This document shows, one piece after another, positions 12,325 to 23,600 of a DNA stretch of 64,000 nt (position 1 is the stretch's first letter; the number at the start of each line of letters is the position of its first letter). The notes beneath the pieces were generated by a model, which saw only the letters and a list, made by a program, of their open reading frames with translations, ran no database searches and was not told where the DNA came from. Both the position numbers and the translations under genes were made by a program. Source of the DNA: Symbiodinium microadriaticum (Eukaryota > Sar > Dinophyceae > Suessiales > Symbiodiniaceae); NCBI GenBank assembly GCA_001939145.1, contig LSRX01000483.1, forward strand, positions 211,448 through 275,447. The letters run 5' to 3'.

Positions 12325-12689
12325 ACGGTCAAATTGACACTACAGGCCTACACTTTCCTTAGCCTTCAATCAGCACCCGAGTCTACATGATTACAAAACA
12401 CACCAAAGAAAAAGTCACGACTGGTCTGAGCGCGTCCTCGGTTCGCGGAGTTCTCCCTGCCGTGTGCCGTGCCGGAAAGACTTTCTGCGACCGGCTCTGC
12501 CTGCCAGAAGCGAAGAAAGCAAAGAGAGTTTGCAGAATGCCTCTGCGCGCCTCCCCAGCCAGAAACCCACAGCCCCAGCGCCAAGTGCGACAGCGGCGGT
12601 AAGTACCATGGCAGTAAGTAGAGGCCAAGAGAGTGGAAGCAGAAAGCTGGAGAAGATGCCGAGGACATGGCTGGCTAACATCTGAAGAG

Positions 12690-15550
12690 TCTATGTTAGT
12701 CTATGTAGAGTTGGGTTTGCAGCCGCGCCACCACGGCGTATTTCGGCACGGCATCGCCGTGCATGAAACCACACTTTACGGGCGCGGGAAGGCTTGACAA
12801 CGAGCTTAAGCTGCAGGAGCGGAGACTAACAGACATTGAACTCTGAGCTCCTTAAAGTTAGTCCTGTACCAAGATTAAGATTCAGGGCCGCCGGCAATGC
12901 AGCCTTTCAGGCTCTCCCAAGAGAGCTGCCCCGCTTCGTCGCCAGTCTCCGCCGTTCTGTCGAGTCAGCAAACTGAAAGTGAACTTGGCGATTGGTCTAG
13001 CGACTCGTGCTCAAAGGCTCGTAGCATGCAGACCGTTGCCGTGAACTCCTTTCACATCTACCGTCACCTACTCTAGAGAGAAGGTCTTCTTCTGGCTGCC
13101 CTGGGAAACTACAAGCTTGCAGGGCACCTTCGCAGGAACTGCTCTGTGAGCTCAAGGGCCAGGTCGTGGCCTGCTGTGGCCATGCGCCCAGTCTTCACCG
13201 TCGCGACCCTTCACAGTGGTCCAACGTTACTTAAGACTTGAGTTTAGGGTGACAGTGGCGCAAGCGTAACACCAGGCTGGTCAGGCTCGTGGTTCTCGGG
13301 GGAGTGCGCGATGCTCCCATCGTCGAATCTGGCTGTTTTCAACTTGGCTCGTGAGGCTCCTGGCTAAGCCAGCATTGAAAGGCGTAGGCTTCTCTGAACA
13401 CTGGGTGGATGTCAGATGGGTGTGGTGTCAGGTTTGTTGTGTACTGCATGCTGCTGAAAGCTGTCGGGTGCTGCGCGGACATTAGAGGCTTCCTCGCTGG
13501 TGTCAGGTTAGTGCATACCCAGCTGGCTTGTCAAGGCTGAGGCTGTGGACAAAGCAAATGACTTTTCAGGACATTCGACAGTCATGAATGCTCGTGCTTG
13601 CAAAGGGCTTCTGAACTGAGTTCCAAGCTTGTGCAATACAACCGGCACAGTCGCAGCCTCAACAGCAGAGTGCGCACAGCTGAGCTGCCGTCGTGCAAGA
13701 CTGAACTATCACTTCGTCATGTTGGCTGGATGGCTCTTGGCCGGACACCACAGCTTCTGTCGCGGCAGACATGCAGCAGTTCCTCGCAGAACTTGAGTAA
13801 GGCCACAGAGCATCCGAGACTTGAAACAATGCGGACATGTCAAACAAACTCTGACCTGTGAGACGATTTGACAACTGTGAGTCTGGAGCCTCGCTGAACC
13901 AGGAGACTGCCGCCCCGAGCCGGTTCCTGCAGCTTTTCGGGCTTTGCTTCGTCCCATTGAGAGTCGAGAACAACGGACTACATGAGAGTACGAATCTAAA
14001 GAGCACGGCAAATTGCGGGGACGAGCTTGTCTTGTCTGGGCTTAGCGCCCGCTGAGAGAAGGGAAGCTAGAGACACGGAATAAGAAAAACAGATTCAGGA
14101 AGCTTTCGATGAATGTCTGCCTTCTGGTTGTCCGAGGCCAGTAGGTTCAGGCTCAGAATCTTCAGATTCAGTGATAACCTTCAAGACAAAGGCAGGTGTG
14201 ACGGGCCGCTCATCTGGTTCTTCAGAAAATCTTGTTATCTATACTGATGACAGATGCCACTGACAAGCTGCTGGGGCGCTGGCAAACCATGCAACAGCGG
14301 ACACCAATCTCGAGAGAGACCTGTACGCAGTGCTGCCATGTTTAGCATGAGAGTTGAACCGGAAAACTCTGTACTGTCCAAAATTGTCCCATGTTATCAT
14401 ACGACCTGGAAGCTGTTCATTCTTACAAAAACTCGCTGCGCATGGCTTCCCGGACATCCGCAGGTGAACGCAAGCTCATCGATAAACAAGTCTATGGATT
14501 CGATAGAATCAGAAGCAAAGGAATATATGGCATGCACCAACATAAACGCGGACTGGGTGCAAGATGGTGCAAGATGCCAGGGAGCACCCCAGGTGCAAGA
14601 AGCAGCACCAGCTTCAACTCATGCTGGGGGACCGGCTGCCAGCCAGTACCCCAGGTGCAAGAGACGCAACCAGCAGCCTCACTCGATTTCGACTTAATAT
14701 TGCTGAGCGGATGTCAGGATGCGATCAGGCGGCATGCTCGCAAAGAGGAAGTGCTCGCAGGCCTCAGCTAACCAACCCTCGTTCCTGCCTGTGACTTCCA
14801 TGCTTGTACCCTCTCGGAAGCGCACTGGGCGAAGGAAGGTTCCAGATTGATCGTTCGCATGCCTCTGCAGGCTGCTGCAAAGACGGTAACTTCGGTGTTT
14901 TTATGAACCGCGCAGGGCGCGCGCGCACCTGACTCCGAGCAGGAGCGGGCTTTTCGAGGCGACCTCTGCAGGGCCCGGGCCCGCCGAAACCCGTTTCCAG
15001 TGACTGTAAACCAATGTAAACCACGTGCGAAGATTGCAGAATTTCAGAAATTCCGTGCAAGAAACCCGGGTGTGGGTCCCAGAATAATCGTCGTCGTTGT
15101 TTTCCCGTTAGCATCTCGAGCTGGCAGTTTGCACGGCAGTCGAACAATCAGCCTCGAGGGCCTCGGACTTTTGCGCAGCCTTGTCCTGACCAGCTTCTGT
15201 GCCTACTTCCCATCTGTCAAGCAGTGTGAGTACGGCACCAGCAAGAGGGCGGCAGAGCGTGCACATCCTTAGCAACGATGCTGAACCGAGAACAGCTCAG
15301 TCGCGCGGGATGGCTACTGAGTGTCTGATAATTTTGCACCCTTGTAAGTCTTGTAAGTTTACGTTCTCCGACATGACAAGTGCCAGGCTCACAGCAGCGG
15401 TGAAGTAAGCCGGTCGCACCTAGGCTCTGTCTGCTGAAACGCGTGACCGGGTGCCTTCACATTCGGCGCGACGCGTGCGATCTCGATGACCGACAATGGG
15501 GCACAATTCATTTTCTTCGCTGGCATCAACTTGCGTGGCTGTTGTCTTCA
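12690..15550. other. Long stretch with no gene seen
   Basis: No reading frame here carries a motif I recognise on either strand. A short CCCCAGGTGCAAGA word is repeated between about 14580 and 14665. Otherwise it looks like ordinary unique intergenic DNA upstream of the nucleotidase gene. Confidence 0.4.
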
Positions 15551-15559
15551 GCCGCCGCA

Positions 15560-15724
15560 CGGCTTTGCCGCTCAGCTCAGAAAGCCACTCGTCATCCTTG
15601 TACATGGCACTACAAGATCCAAACTTGCACTGAAAGCAAAGCGACACAAACTTCTGTTCTACCCTCTTTGGTATGATGGAAAATTGCGGAACGAGGCCTC
15701 TGAATATCAGGGCTCGGAAAATTA
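15560..15724 (+). CDS. Possible lipase-like (LCAT-type alpha/beta hydrolase) exon
   Basis: After an AG at about 15578 the plus strand reads KPLVILVHGTTRSKLALKAK and then a basic/aromatic stretch ending at a TAA at 15722-15724. This resembles the oxyanion-hole segment near the N-terminus of lecithin:cholesterol acyltransferase-like lipases. No other exon of such a gene was found nearby, and it would be one of the few plus-strand genes here. A chance resemblance is possible. Confidence 0.25.
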
Positions 15725-15729
15725 AGCTG

Positions 15730-17040
15730 AGCCGCCGTGCATGATGACTTAAGGCCTATGCTGTACCCTACAGATCGAGTTCTAGTCGGTTCTGTATCTA
15801 CCCAAGTGGGTCCTCCTTGCCGCAGCCATGGTAGCGAACCTTCACCTGGAGCGCATTGTCTGCAGCTTCCTCCCGCTTCATGCGCAGCACCTTGTCAGCT
15901 ACGGGCAAGCACCGCATGCATGGCTTCTTGGCACTGAGTCTGCGGCGGTGGCCCCGTACCAGCAGCCGTCATCGCACCTCAGGGTGCCCACAGTCCACGC
16001 TGAACAGGCAAAGGCACATCGTTGGTCAGGTATGAAGCAGGCGTCGACGGAGAAGCGCTGGTGCTCTACTTAGCTCTGGGTTGCTTCAGGCTCTTTCCTC
16101 CGCTTCCTGTGGCTCCTGAGTCGCCAGCTTGACTCCCACCTGCGACACGCGCACTGTGATGTCTGCGACGGGCAGGGAGGAGCCAGCTTAGCCTTACTGT
16201 TCTGAGACCTCAGGTTCTTCATTCTTGGCGAGATAGAGTGGCGTAGAGCATCCATCACATGCAAAACTCTGATCTTGGGACCCGAAACCCTGAAGCCCCT
16301 TGAAGCCCATCAACTCACAGCCCCTCAACGGGCCAGAGTCGGCACAAGAGAATCCTGGCAGCCGGAGAACTGACCGCCAAGCACCGAACCCTTGAAGTAC
16401 CCGGTAGCACAGGTCCTGGTACTGCGGCTTCATGGTTTACAGTTTCGTATAACTCATAAGACTCATGGACATGAGCAATGCTGACCCATGGCACAGTAGA
16501 AACCGACCCGCCTCGGTGCCCCTTTCCAAGGCTGCAAAGCAAGCTTTCCGTTTTGCGCCTCTCACGCCTTGCTTCGGAATAGAGCGAGGCGGGAAAGGTG
16601 ATCAAGACCGATTGCACGACGGGCAATCACAAACGAAAAGTGTTATCGTGAGTTGCTCTTGCAGCCAAGCAGCTTTTTGCTTCTGCTGCCTGCTAGGGGG
16701 TTTTGAAACAGCATCAACTGCCACAGTACAGGTAAGTAGCCACGACTTTTAATCCAACAAATAATGCCGCACGCCGCAGCTGCGAAGCAAACCTTCAACT
16801 CGCCTACCTGCTGGATGCCAAAAGTGGCTCCGGCCGCAAGGATGGGTTCAGGCCCTTTGCGCTCTGCAGGATTGCACTTGTGAGGATCGGGTGTGCCACG
16901 ACTCAGCTGAAGCCCAGCTACGGGCAACACTTGGCGGCAAGGCGTCTTTTCAACATGGCTGCATGTTCATCTCCGCTCTCCGACAGGACGAGGCGTTGAT
17001 CGGCTGTTTCAGGCTCAGGACACTTCTGATCGTGTGCCAA
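15730..17040. other. No gene recognised
   Basis: Several short open frames occur on both strands, but none has recognisable motifs or splice-consistent partners. It borders the 3' end of the interrupted secreted-protein gene. Confidence 0.35.
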
Positions 17041-17054
17041 CTATAGTTAATTAA

Positions 17055-17276
17055 TTAGTCAAGCATCTGGGAGGGTTTAAAGATGAACTGCATTTCAAAG
17101 GCGTCGCCAGTGTCCGTACCGCCGCCCTTCTCGACCTTTGACACGCCCCACCAGGAGTAGGTCCCGCAGAGGCCCGTCCCTGTAGACAGCGAAAGGCAGA
17201 CGTTGGCTCGGGCCGGGTCATTGCACCAATCCTTTGGAGGAAGCCCGTATGGGCTAGTCCAAACCTCAGATCGATT
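17055..17276 (-). pseudogene. 3' coding piece of the gene interrupted by the copia element
   Basis: Starting at the base next to the target-site duplication, the minus strand is open for 73 codons and stops with TAA at 17057-17055. Its frame is the one that would follow the 5' piece (28112-26658) if the retrotransposon and one target-site copy were absent. It includes a Cys-containing segment with GTYSWWGVSKVEK and ends FKPSQMLD. On its own it has no start and is cut off from its promoter side by 9.4 kb, so it should no longer be translated with the rest of the protein. Confidence 0.8.
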
Positions 17277-17281
17277 GAACT
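17277..17281 (+). repeat. Target-site duplication, left copy (GAACT)
   Basis: GAACT directly precedes the TG of the left LTR and is repeated exactly after the CA of the right LTR at 26658-26662. Five bases is the usual duplication for Ty1/copia integration. Confidence 0.93.
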
Positions 17282-17469
17282 TGTAATTCGGCAGCGATCT
17301 AAGCCTTTTCGCAACTGCTTCAACGGCTCAAGGGCCCTTGAAAGGTAAGGCCCGCGGTCACAGCACTCCTGAACATTCACTCGTGGAGAGCTACAGAAGA
17401 AAGCGTATGCAAGAGACTGCACACATGAACTGTCGGCACTGCCATGGGGTTTTGGGGAGATGCTTCACA
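17282..17469 (-). repeat. 3' long terminal repeat of the copia element
   Basis: 188 bp, starting TGTAATTCGG and ending GCTTCACA, so it has the TG...CA ends of a retroviral-type LTR. It differs from the right LTR only at 17407 (A here, G at 26595). No clear purine-rich primer tract is visible just inside it (17470-17490). Confidence 0.93.
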
Positions 17470-17616
17470 TCACCAGAAGTCTGTCACCCATGCGCTGTGC
17501 CCTCGAACTTTACAGTTCTACTCAAAACTGGCCACAAAAGGTAACTACTCCCTCAAAAGGTAGTTGTAGGTGCGGAGGAAGTAGCACATGCGGACCATGG
17601 TGCACGGGGAGCTCGG

Positions 17617-20600
17617 TCATTGCCAGCTCGCCTTAGTCGAAGTAGTGGCCGGGGCTTCCAAGATCTTCGAATGAATGCCCATCTCTTTCATCAAAGCCTT
17701 CATGCCATCCATGCTGAGGGCATAGCGGCTCTCGTTCAGAATAGCTCTCAGCAAAGTGCTGTTCCCGAGCTTCTTGGTCAAAGGGTCTGCAAGCATCCAG
17801 TCACCAGGAACCCAGGACGTCTTGCAGGCCAAACTCCTCAAACTCGCTGCAATCACAGCTGCGTCCACCTGGGCTCTTCGGTCCTGGCCGGCGCTGCTGC
17901 CAGACTGCCTCTGAAGGTGGTCGAAGAGGGCGCGGGCATCGGTGACGATGATCGATTGATCGTCACTCTCGGGGAGCCTGATGGTGATCACGGACTCCTG
18001 GCTGCCGTAGCGGTCGAGGTCGTGGAGGCAGTAGTCGTACTTCACCGCCTCGGTGTACATGGCACGGACCCATTCTAGCTCAGCTAGTGCATCGTCCATA
18101 GCCAGAGCCTCGGCACCCATGCTGGCCTTGACCACACGCTTTAGTCTGTGAGACTTCCAACTGTTCACCGAGATCTTGGCAATCTCCTCGTTCATGATCT
18201 TCTTCTCGGCAAACATCACGAGGAAACCTCCCTGGGACTTGTTTTCCTCAGCGTTGGCTAGGGCTGCGTCACAAGCAGCCATCCACATCCCATCTGCAAG
18301 CGGGATCGGGAGGATGCGCACACAGACTTCAGGCGTCGCCTTGAGTTCGGCTACAACTTTGTTGGCCTGGCATATATGGTCTATAGTAGGACCAGTCTTG
18401 GGCCAGGACATCGCCATGGCACACGCGGCTCCAACGTCGGGCCTGCCTTCTCGGCCAACCCAGAGCAAAGCTCCTCCAATACCTCGGAGCAACGTTGTCT
18501 CCTGAGCCGAAAGATCACTTTCACGTTGTGCTAGGCGAGCCCGAGGAAGAGAAAGAGGGGAAAGTTTCTCCTCTATATACCTGCGCATGGTGACCCTGAT
18601 CTCAAAGTTGGCACCTTGATAAATTGTCCTGCCAATGTAGTCACCCGAGCTTTGAAACACCTCACGCCACTTCCCAAAACGAAGTTGGGTACGGAGTCGC
18701 TCCATCAATTCCTGGTGACGACTGTTTCCTCCTTGAGCGAAATCATCTACGTCGAGGAGGACATAGCCTGCTGCACCTTGTGGCTCGGCTTGCTCGTCAC
18801 ACTCCGTCTTGGTGTAAACCAATACATAAAGACAGGGGTCGAAAGAGCACTCCTTGTAACCAAGGTCCACCAGCAGAGAGCGAACACGTTTGCGCCATGC
18901 GGCCGGCGCGTTCACTAAGCCATATACCGCAGTTTTAATACGGATGATGGCGTGCGCTGGTACTCCAGGAATCCCTGTAGGCGGCAGGTAGGCGAAGAGC
19001 GGACCTTGTGCACGGTCCTCCTGGATTGACTGGCCAAACGCCGAGCTAACGTCCATGATGGTCAGACGATAGCGCTGCGACGCAATCAGCTGAAGAAAGA
19101 GCATGACTGTCGTCGTAGCTGGGGTCGGTGCAAAGCGCTCGACCTCGAGGGCGTCTGGGTCATGGTGGCCTAACAAAATCCAGCGCGCCTTGGCTTTCCA
19201 GCTTTCGCCTAATTCCATCTGCTTGCGCGTTAGCACAAACCGCGATGGAATGAACCTCGATGCAAACTGCACCTTGAGGGCTTCCACCTCCTTTGGCTCC
19301 ATCACCAGTTCTATGGCCTCGGAGTCCAGTAGAACCTGGATTTCTGCGCGTTTGGCTTGGTCGAACAACCTGCGCTCCTCCGCCGAGAAGTTGCGTTCAT
19401 TGAGTTCCTTCCCTGACTTCTTAGTCAGGTACACGTAGCGTCCGTAGACCTCTTCAGCAACGTACACGGCGTCGTGGTCTGCAAGGGTCTTGAACACGGC
19501 GAGGTCGCGGGAGTTGGCCACAACCGGGTTGAGCGCTTTGTTGCCAAACTCATTGGCCCAGTCAGCACACCACCAGCCAAACACCCGGGAACGGCTCGTG
19601 ATGCGAGTGTCCTTCTTGAGGTAGGACAGCTGGTCGTACTTCGTCTCGAGGAGGCGCTTCTCCATCTGAGCAACACCATCCATCCAGGTCACCTTCTTTG
19701 TTGGGGCGGCTGTGTCTTGAGTAGCCGCGTCCAAAGTAGTACCCACGAAGTTGGTCACTGGGCACACTTCGAAGAGGTCGTCGACAAAGTCGTTGGTGTT
19801 GGCGTCCGGGTCGTAGTGGAGAACGGTCTCGATCGCGACCACTCCCTGAGGCAACTCACGGTACAAGAACTTGTTGGTCTTGTCGTGCACGGTGATGTCC
19901 TCGAGAACGGCGTCGTTCTCCAAGTTCTTGGTCACGCGACGCACCACACTGTTCCAGGACGGACCATCCCTGTTCGAAGTCCTGAACCTCTTGGCGTAGG
20001 TGTCCACACGGGTCCAGGTCCGCAGCTGCCGTCTAACTGTGCCAGACTCGTCCTTGGCCCTCTTGGCGTCACTAGACGTACCTGACGGCTCTGGTCTGAC
20101 CTGAGGTTCGGCACGAGCTTCGTCGCGAGGGCCTGGTGGAACTGACTTCGACCTGGCGCCTCTGGCTGTAGCACTGGACTTCGACGGTGGTGGTGCTTCT
20201 GGTGTCTTCTTGGACTGTTCTGCGGTAGACTTCGACGGTGGTGGTGCTCCTAGTGTCTTCTTCGACTGTTCTGTGGTAGACTTCGGCGGTGGTGGTGCTT
20301 CTAGTGTCTTCTTCGACTGTTCTGTGGTAGACTTCGGCGGCGGTGAACATAACACAGCTGGTTGTGGTACTTGAGGTGGTGGCTTTGGTCCAAGTGCTTC
20401 TGGTCGACCCTGAGGCAGTTGAGGAGGTACTTCTCGGTCACCAGAAGTCTGTTCTTCAAGAACAGGTTCTTCAACACCTCGGCGAACTGGTTCAAGTGGT
20501 AGTGATTCCGGTTCCTCCGTGGGAGAGTTCAGAGAGGGGCTGTAAATCTCCAACGGAGAAGACTCCACAACTTCGGGCTCAGCCCGTGAGTTCTCGCTCC

Positions 20601-23600
20601 TTGGAGGTGCCGCCGCAGACGAAGAAGACGGCTCCAGTGTTTCCACGGGAAGCCCTTCCACACGCACGTCTACGTAGCCAAGCTTCTCAGAGTCAAAGCG
20701 AAGACGCTCCTTTGCACGAAGAAGAGCCTTGGGGATCGTCTCCAGGCCTTGCTTGTCGATGTTGGTCATCTTGAAGACCTGTCCTTGGTGACAGCGCCAG
20801 AGTTCTCCACGTCGAGAAACCCACACAGTGCTGCCCTGCTGAACCACAACGACACAGGGGCCCACGAGGTTGTAGTGGCCGGCCTTGTCCTTCCGGTACA
20901 CCTGAACGGGCTCTCCCTCAGTGAACTGGTGGTCGGGCCCAGTGAGCGCCTGCCTTGGTCGAGCATTGGCCGCCCGAGACACGAGCAGCTTGGCGTCGAA
21001 ATCGACAAGTGCTTGCCTAGCTGCCCGGCGCATCTCAGCTGAGCGCTCCATGGCCTCGTCCACGGTCGGGGCCAAATCATAGGTGCCACCGTCGCCCGTC
21101 AGGTCCAGCTGAAGCTGAGGGTTCCGGCCAAACACTCGTTGGGCTGGTGAATATCCACTCCTGTTGCTCATGGTTTGCAAGGCCCAGGAGCATTCAAACA
21201 CAAGCATTTCGACCTCCTCCGCGGTCCGGGGCTGCAAAGTCGCCCGAGACTTGTAGTAGATCTCCTTGAGCAAGGCACCACGACGCTCGGTCACGCCATT
21301 CTGAAAAGGAGCTTCTCGATCAATCACAATCGGCTGGATCCCCTTTCTCTCAAGCTCCACTTGAAAGTCCTTGCCAAGGAACTCATTCCCCTGGTCCATG
21401 ACGAGGTAGGCTGGGCACCCAAAGCACCTTAGCCAAAGTCGAAGGAAGGCTCGCCAGACTAGCCCGGCTGAGCGTCTTGAGGTTCCTTCGTCGATGATCC
21501 CAAACTGGGAAAACAACGTGCCAAAACACGTGATGTTGATGACCGGCACCTCGTTCTGCTCCGTCACACCACGAAGAAATAAAACGTCACACCCAGCAAC
21601 AGTGTTGAAATCGTACACCCTTGGCGTGGCACTGGGTAAGCGGCTTGGTGGTCGTCGGCGGTCTGCACAGCCAGGGCACTCCAAACCACCCTCAAGCACA
21701 AACTTCACCACTTCTGGCTTCGAACCCGCAGCTTTTAGCAAGCGAGCAAACTCCTTGGCCGAGGGGTGTCCGAGGTTCACGTGGCACTTCATGAGGCGGC
21801 TCCAGTCCTGGTGAGAAATTCCCGGCCGCAGAGTCTGGCCGGCACGCTCACCCGAGGCAGCAAAGTCCTCAGCCAAGCCGTCCATGTAGAAGGTCACCGC
21901 CACGATGTAGTCGCAAACCTGCGCTGCACAGGGGCCGCTAGCAAAGACCTCAATGGTTTCCCATTTACGCTTCCAGTCGCCCTTCCTGACCGCCAGGGTT
22001 GTCCGAAACTTCGTGTGCTTGGGCCCTGTCTCAGCCACGGCTGTGGGACGCCACTGGACCAGAACCGGCCGGTGGTCAAACTTTTCGTAGAAGGAGCCCT
22101 CGGCCTTGGCCTTGCGGAACCACTCGTTGAAGAAAGCCTCTGGAGGAAACTTCTGGTTGAGCTTGGCCTGGCCGAGGTAGTTCCGGATGTTCACGTCGCC
22201 CAGCAGGTTCCTGAGGGCGCCTGGCCGGAGTCCCCGAACTTGTCCCACATCGGCGGTATCGGCCGTGAACGCCCAGGTCATCTTCTCGGACTTGCCGCGT
22301 TCACGCGCCTGGAGCTCAAAGCCCACAAGCTGCGACGACCACAGCTGCACTTCACGCCGGCCAAGAAAAGGTTGTACAACAGGAGAAGTCCAGGCCGTGC
22401 TCGCCGAAGGTTGTTCGAAAACAACTTCACCTCCACGTTCTACTTGCTGCACGGCTTCTTCCACGGCAAACTGCAAAAGGCTGTTGGTCACGTGCTCCTT
22501 GATGAAGCGAACACGTTGCCGCAGAGGATCAGGAGGGCCACGGGTATCAGCCAAGCGTTCCTCAGGACGCAAAGAAGCTGACGGAGGGCACGTAACCAGG
22601 ATGCGAGGCCGTCCTTCCTTAAGTTTCTTGGAGACCTCTGCCCGGTTGTTGGAGACGGTCAGGTCGATCCCATCGAGCAGGTCGGCGTTCACTGAAACAT
22701 GCCAGCCACGTTTCTTAGCGTCCTTGGCAAGGTCGAGGCCACCGAAGAGGACCGCCAAGTCGTCGGCCTCGGGCTCCGAGTGCACCTCCCAGAAAGTCCT
22801 GGTAACTTCGTCCAGGTCGCGGTCGAGGTGGTTAAGCAGCATCTCTTTCTCCTCGCCTTTGAGGATCACGTAGATCTGCTGCAGGCTCTGGCCAGCGTCG
22901 TTGACATAGTCCACAAAGTCGGGGAGGAACTCCTGGAACACCACGAAGTTGCCCGGGACCTCCAGGTGGATCTCCTCGTTCGGGGCCACACCCACCAGGA
23001 TAGGTTCCCAGACTCGCTCGCACCTGCTGAAAACGTGCCTCGGGCCAAACATCGCCAACGACACCACCGGGGAAACTGCAGGAAAGCTTGGCCCGGGTCC
23101 TTGGTAGACGTAGGTGGCGTTGTTGTTCAGAGGGATCGTCTCCAAGGGAACGGCCATCTCTTGCAAAAGCCTGCGCACTGAGCCGACCCAGCCTTGAACA
23201 GTCACCGCCGGGAGCTCCAAGCCCAAAGGTGGCATACTCCTGGTCCGGGGCGCCTGCACCAAAGCATCCATCTCGGCAATCCCCGCAGAGTCGGGTACTG
23301 GACACGACCAGTGCAAAGGATCCCGGGCTCGAGACCTTTCCCAGCCTAGTCCGAAATCTCTTGAACAGGCTCGGCGGTAGTCGACCCGGGCTGTCGCCAA
23401 TACTTGGCTGGGTCCGCGTGCTCGCCAATCCTCACGCAACAGCTTGCACCGAGAGCACCTCCAGACCTTCAGATCGAGGTTGATCGGGTCGGCCGTGAGG
23501 TCCGGGGACGTTGTCTTGCAAATGCAGCAAAACAGGCTCTCGATCATCTCCTCGTCGGGCGAGTCCTCGCTCTCGGGAAGCAGAGCGTCCTGGGCCGCGA

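Noticed and set aside
17282-17469. Flanking 188-bp repeats considered as a large host segmental duplication
   Set aside because: TG/CA ends, a 5-bp target duplication outside them and an adjacent tRNA primer site show they are LTRs.
21766-22581. Plus-strand 271-codon open frame
   Set aside because: It is exactly antisense to the copia integrase region; GC-rich coding DNA leaves the opposite strand open and no independent motif is present.
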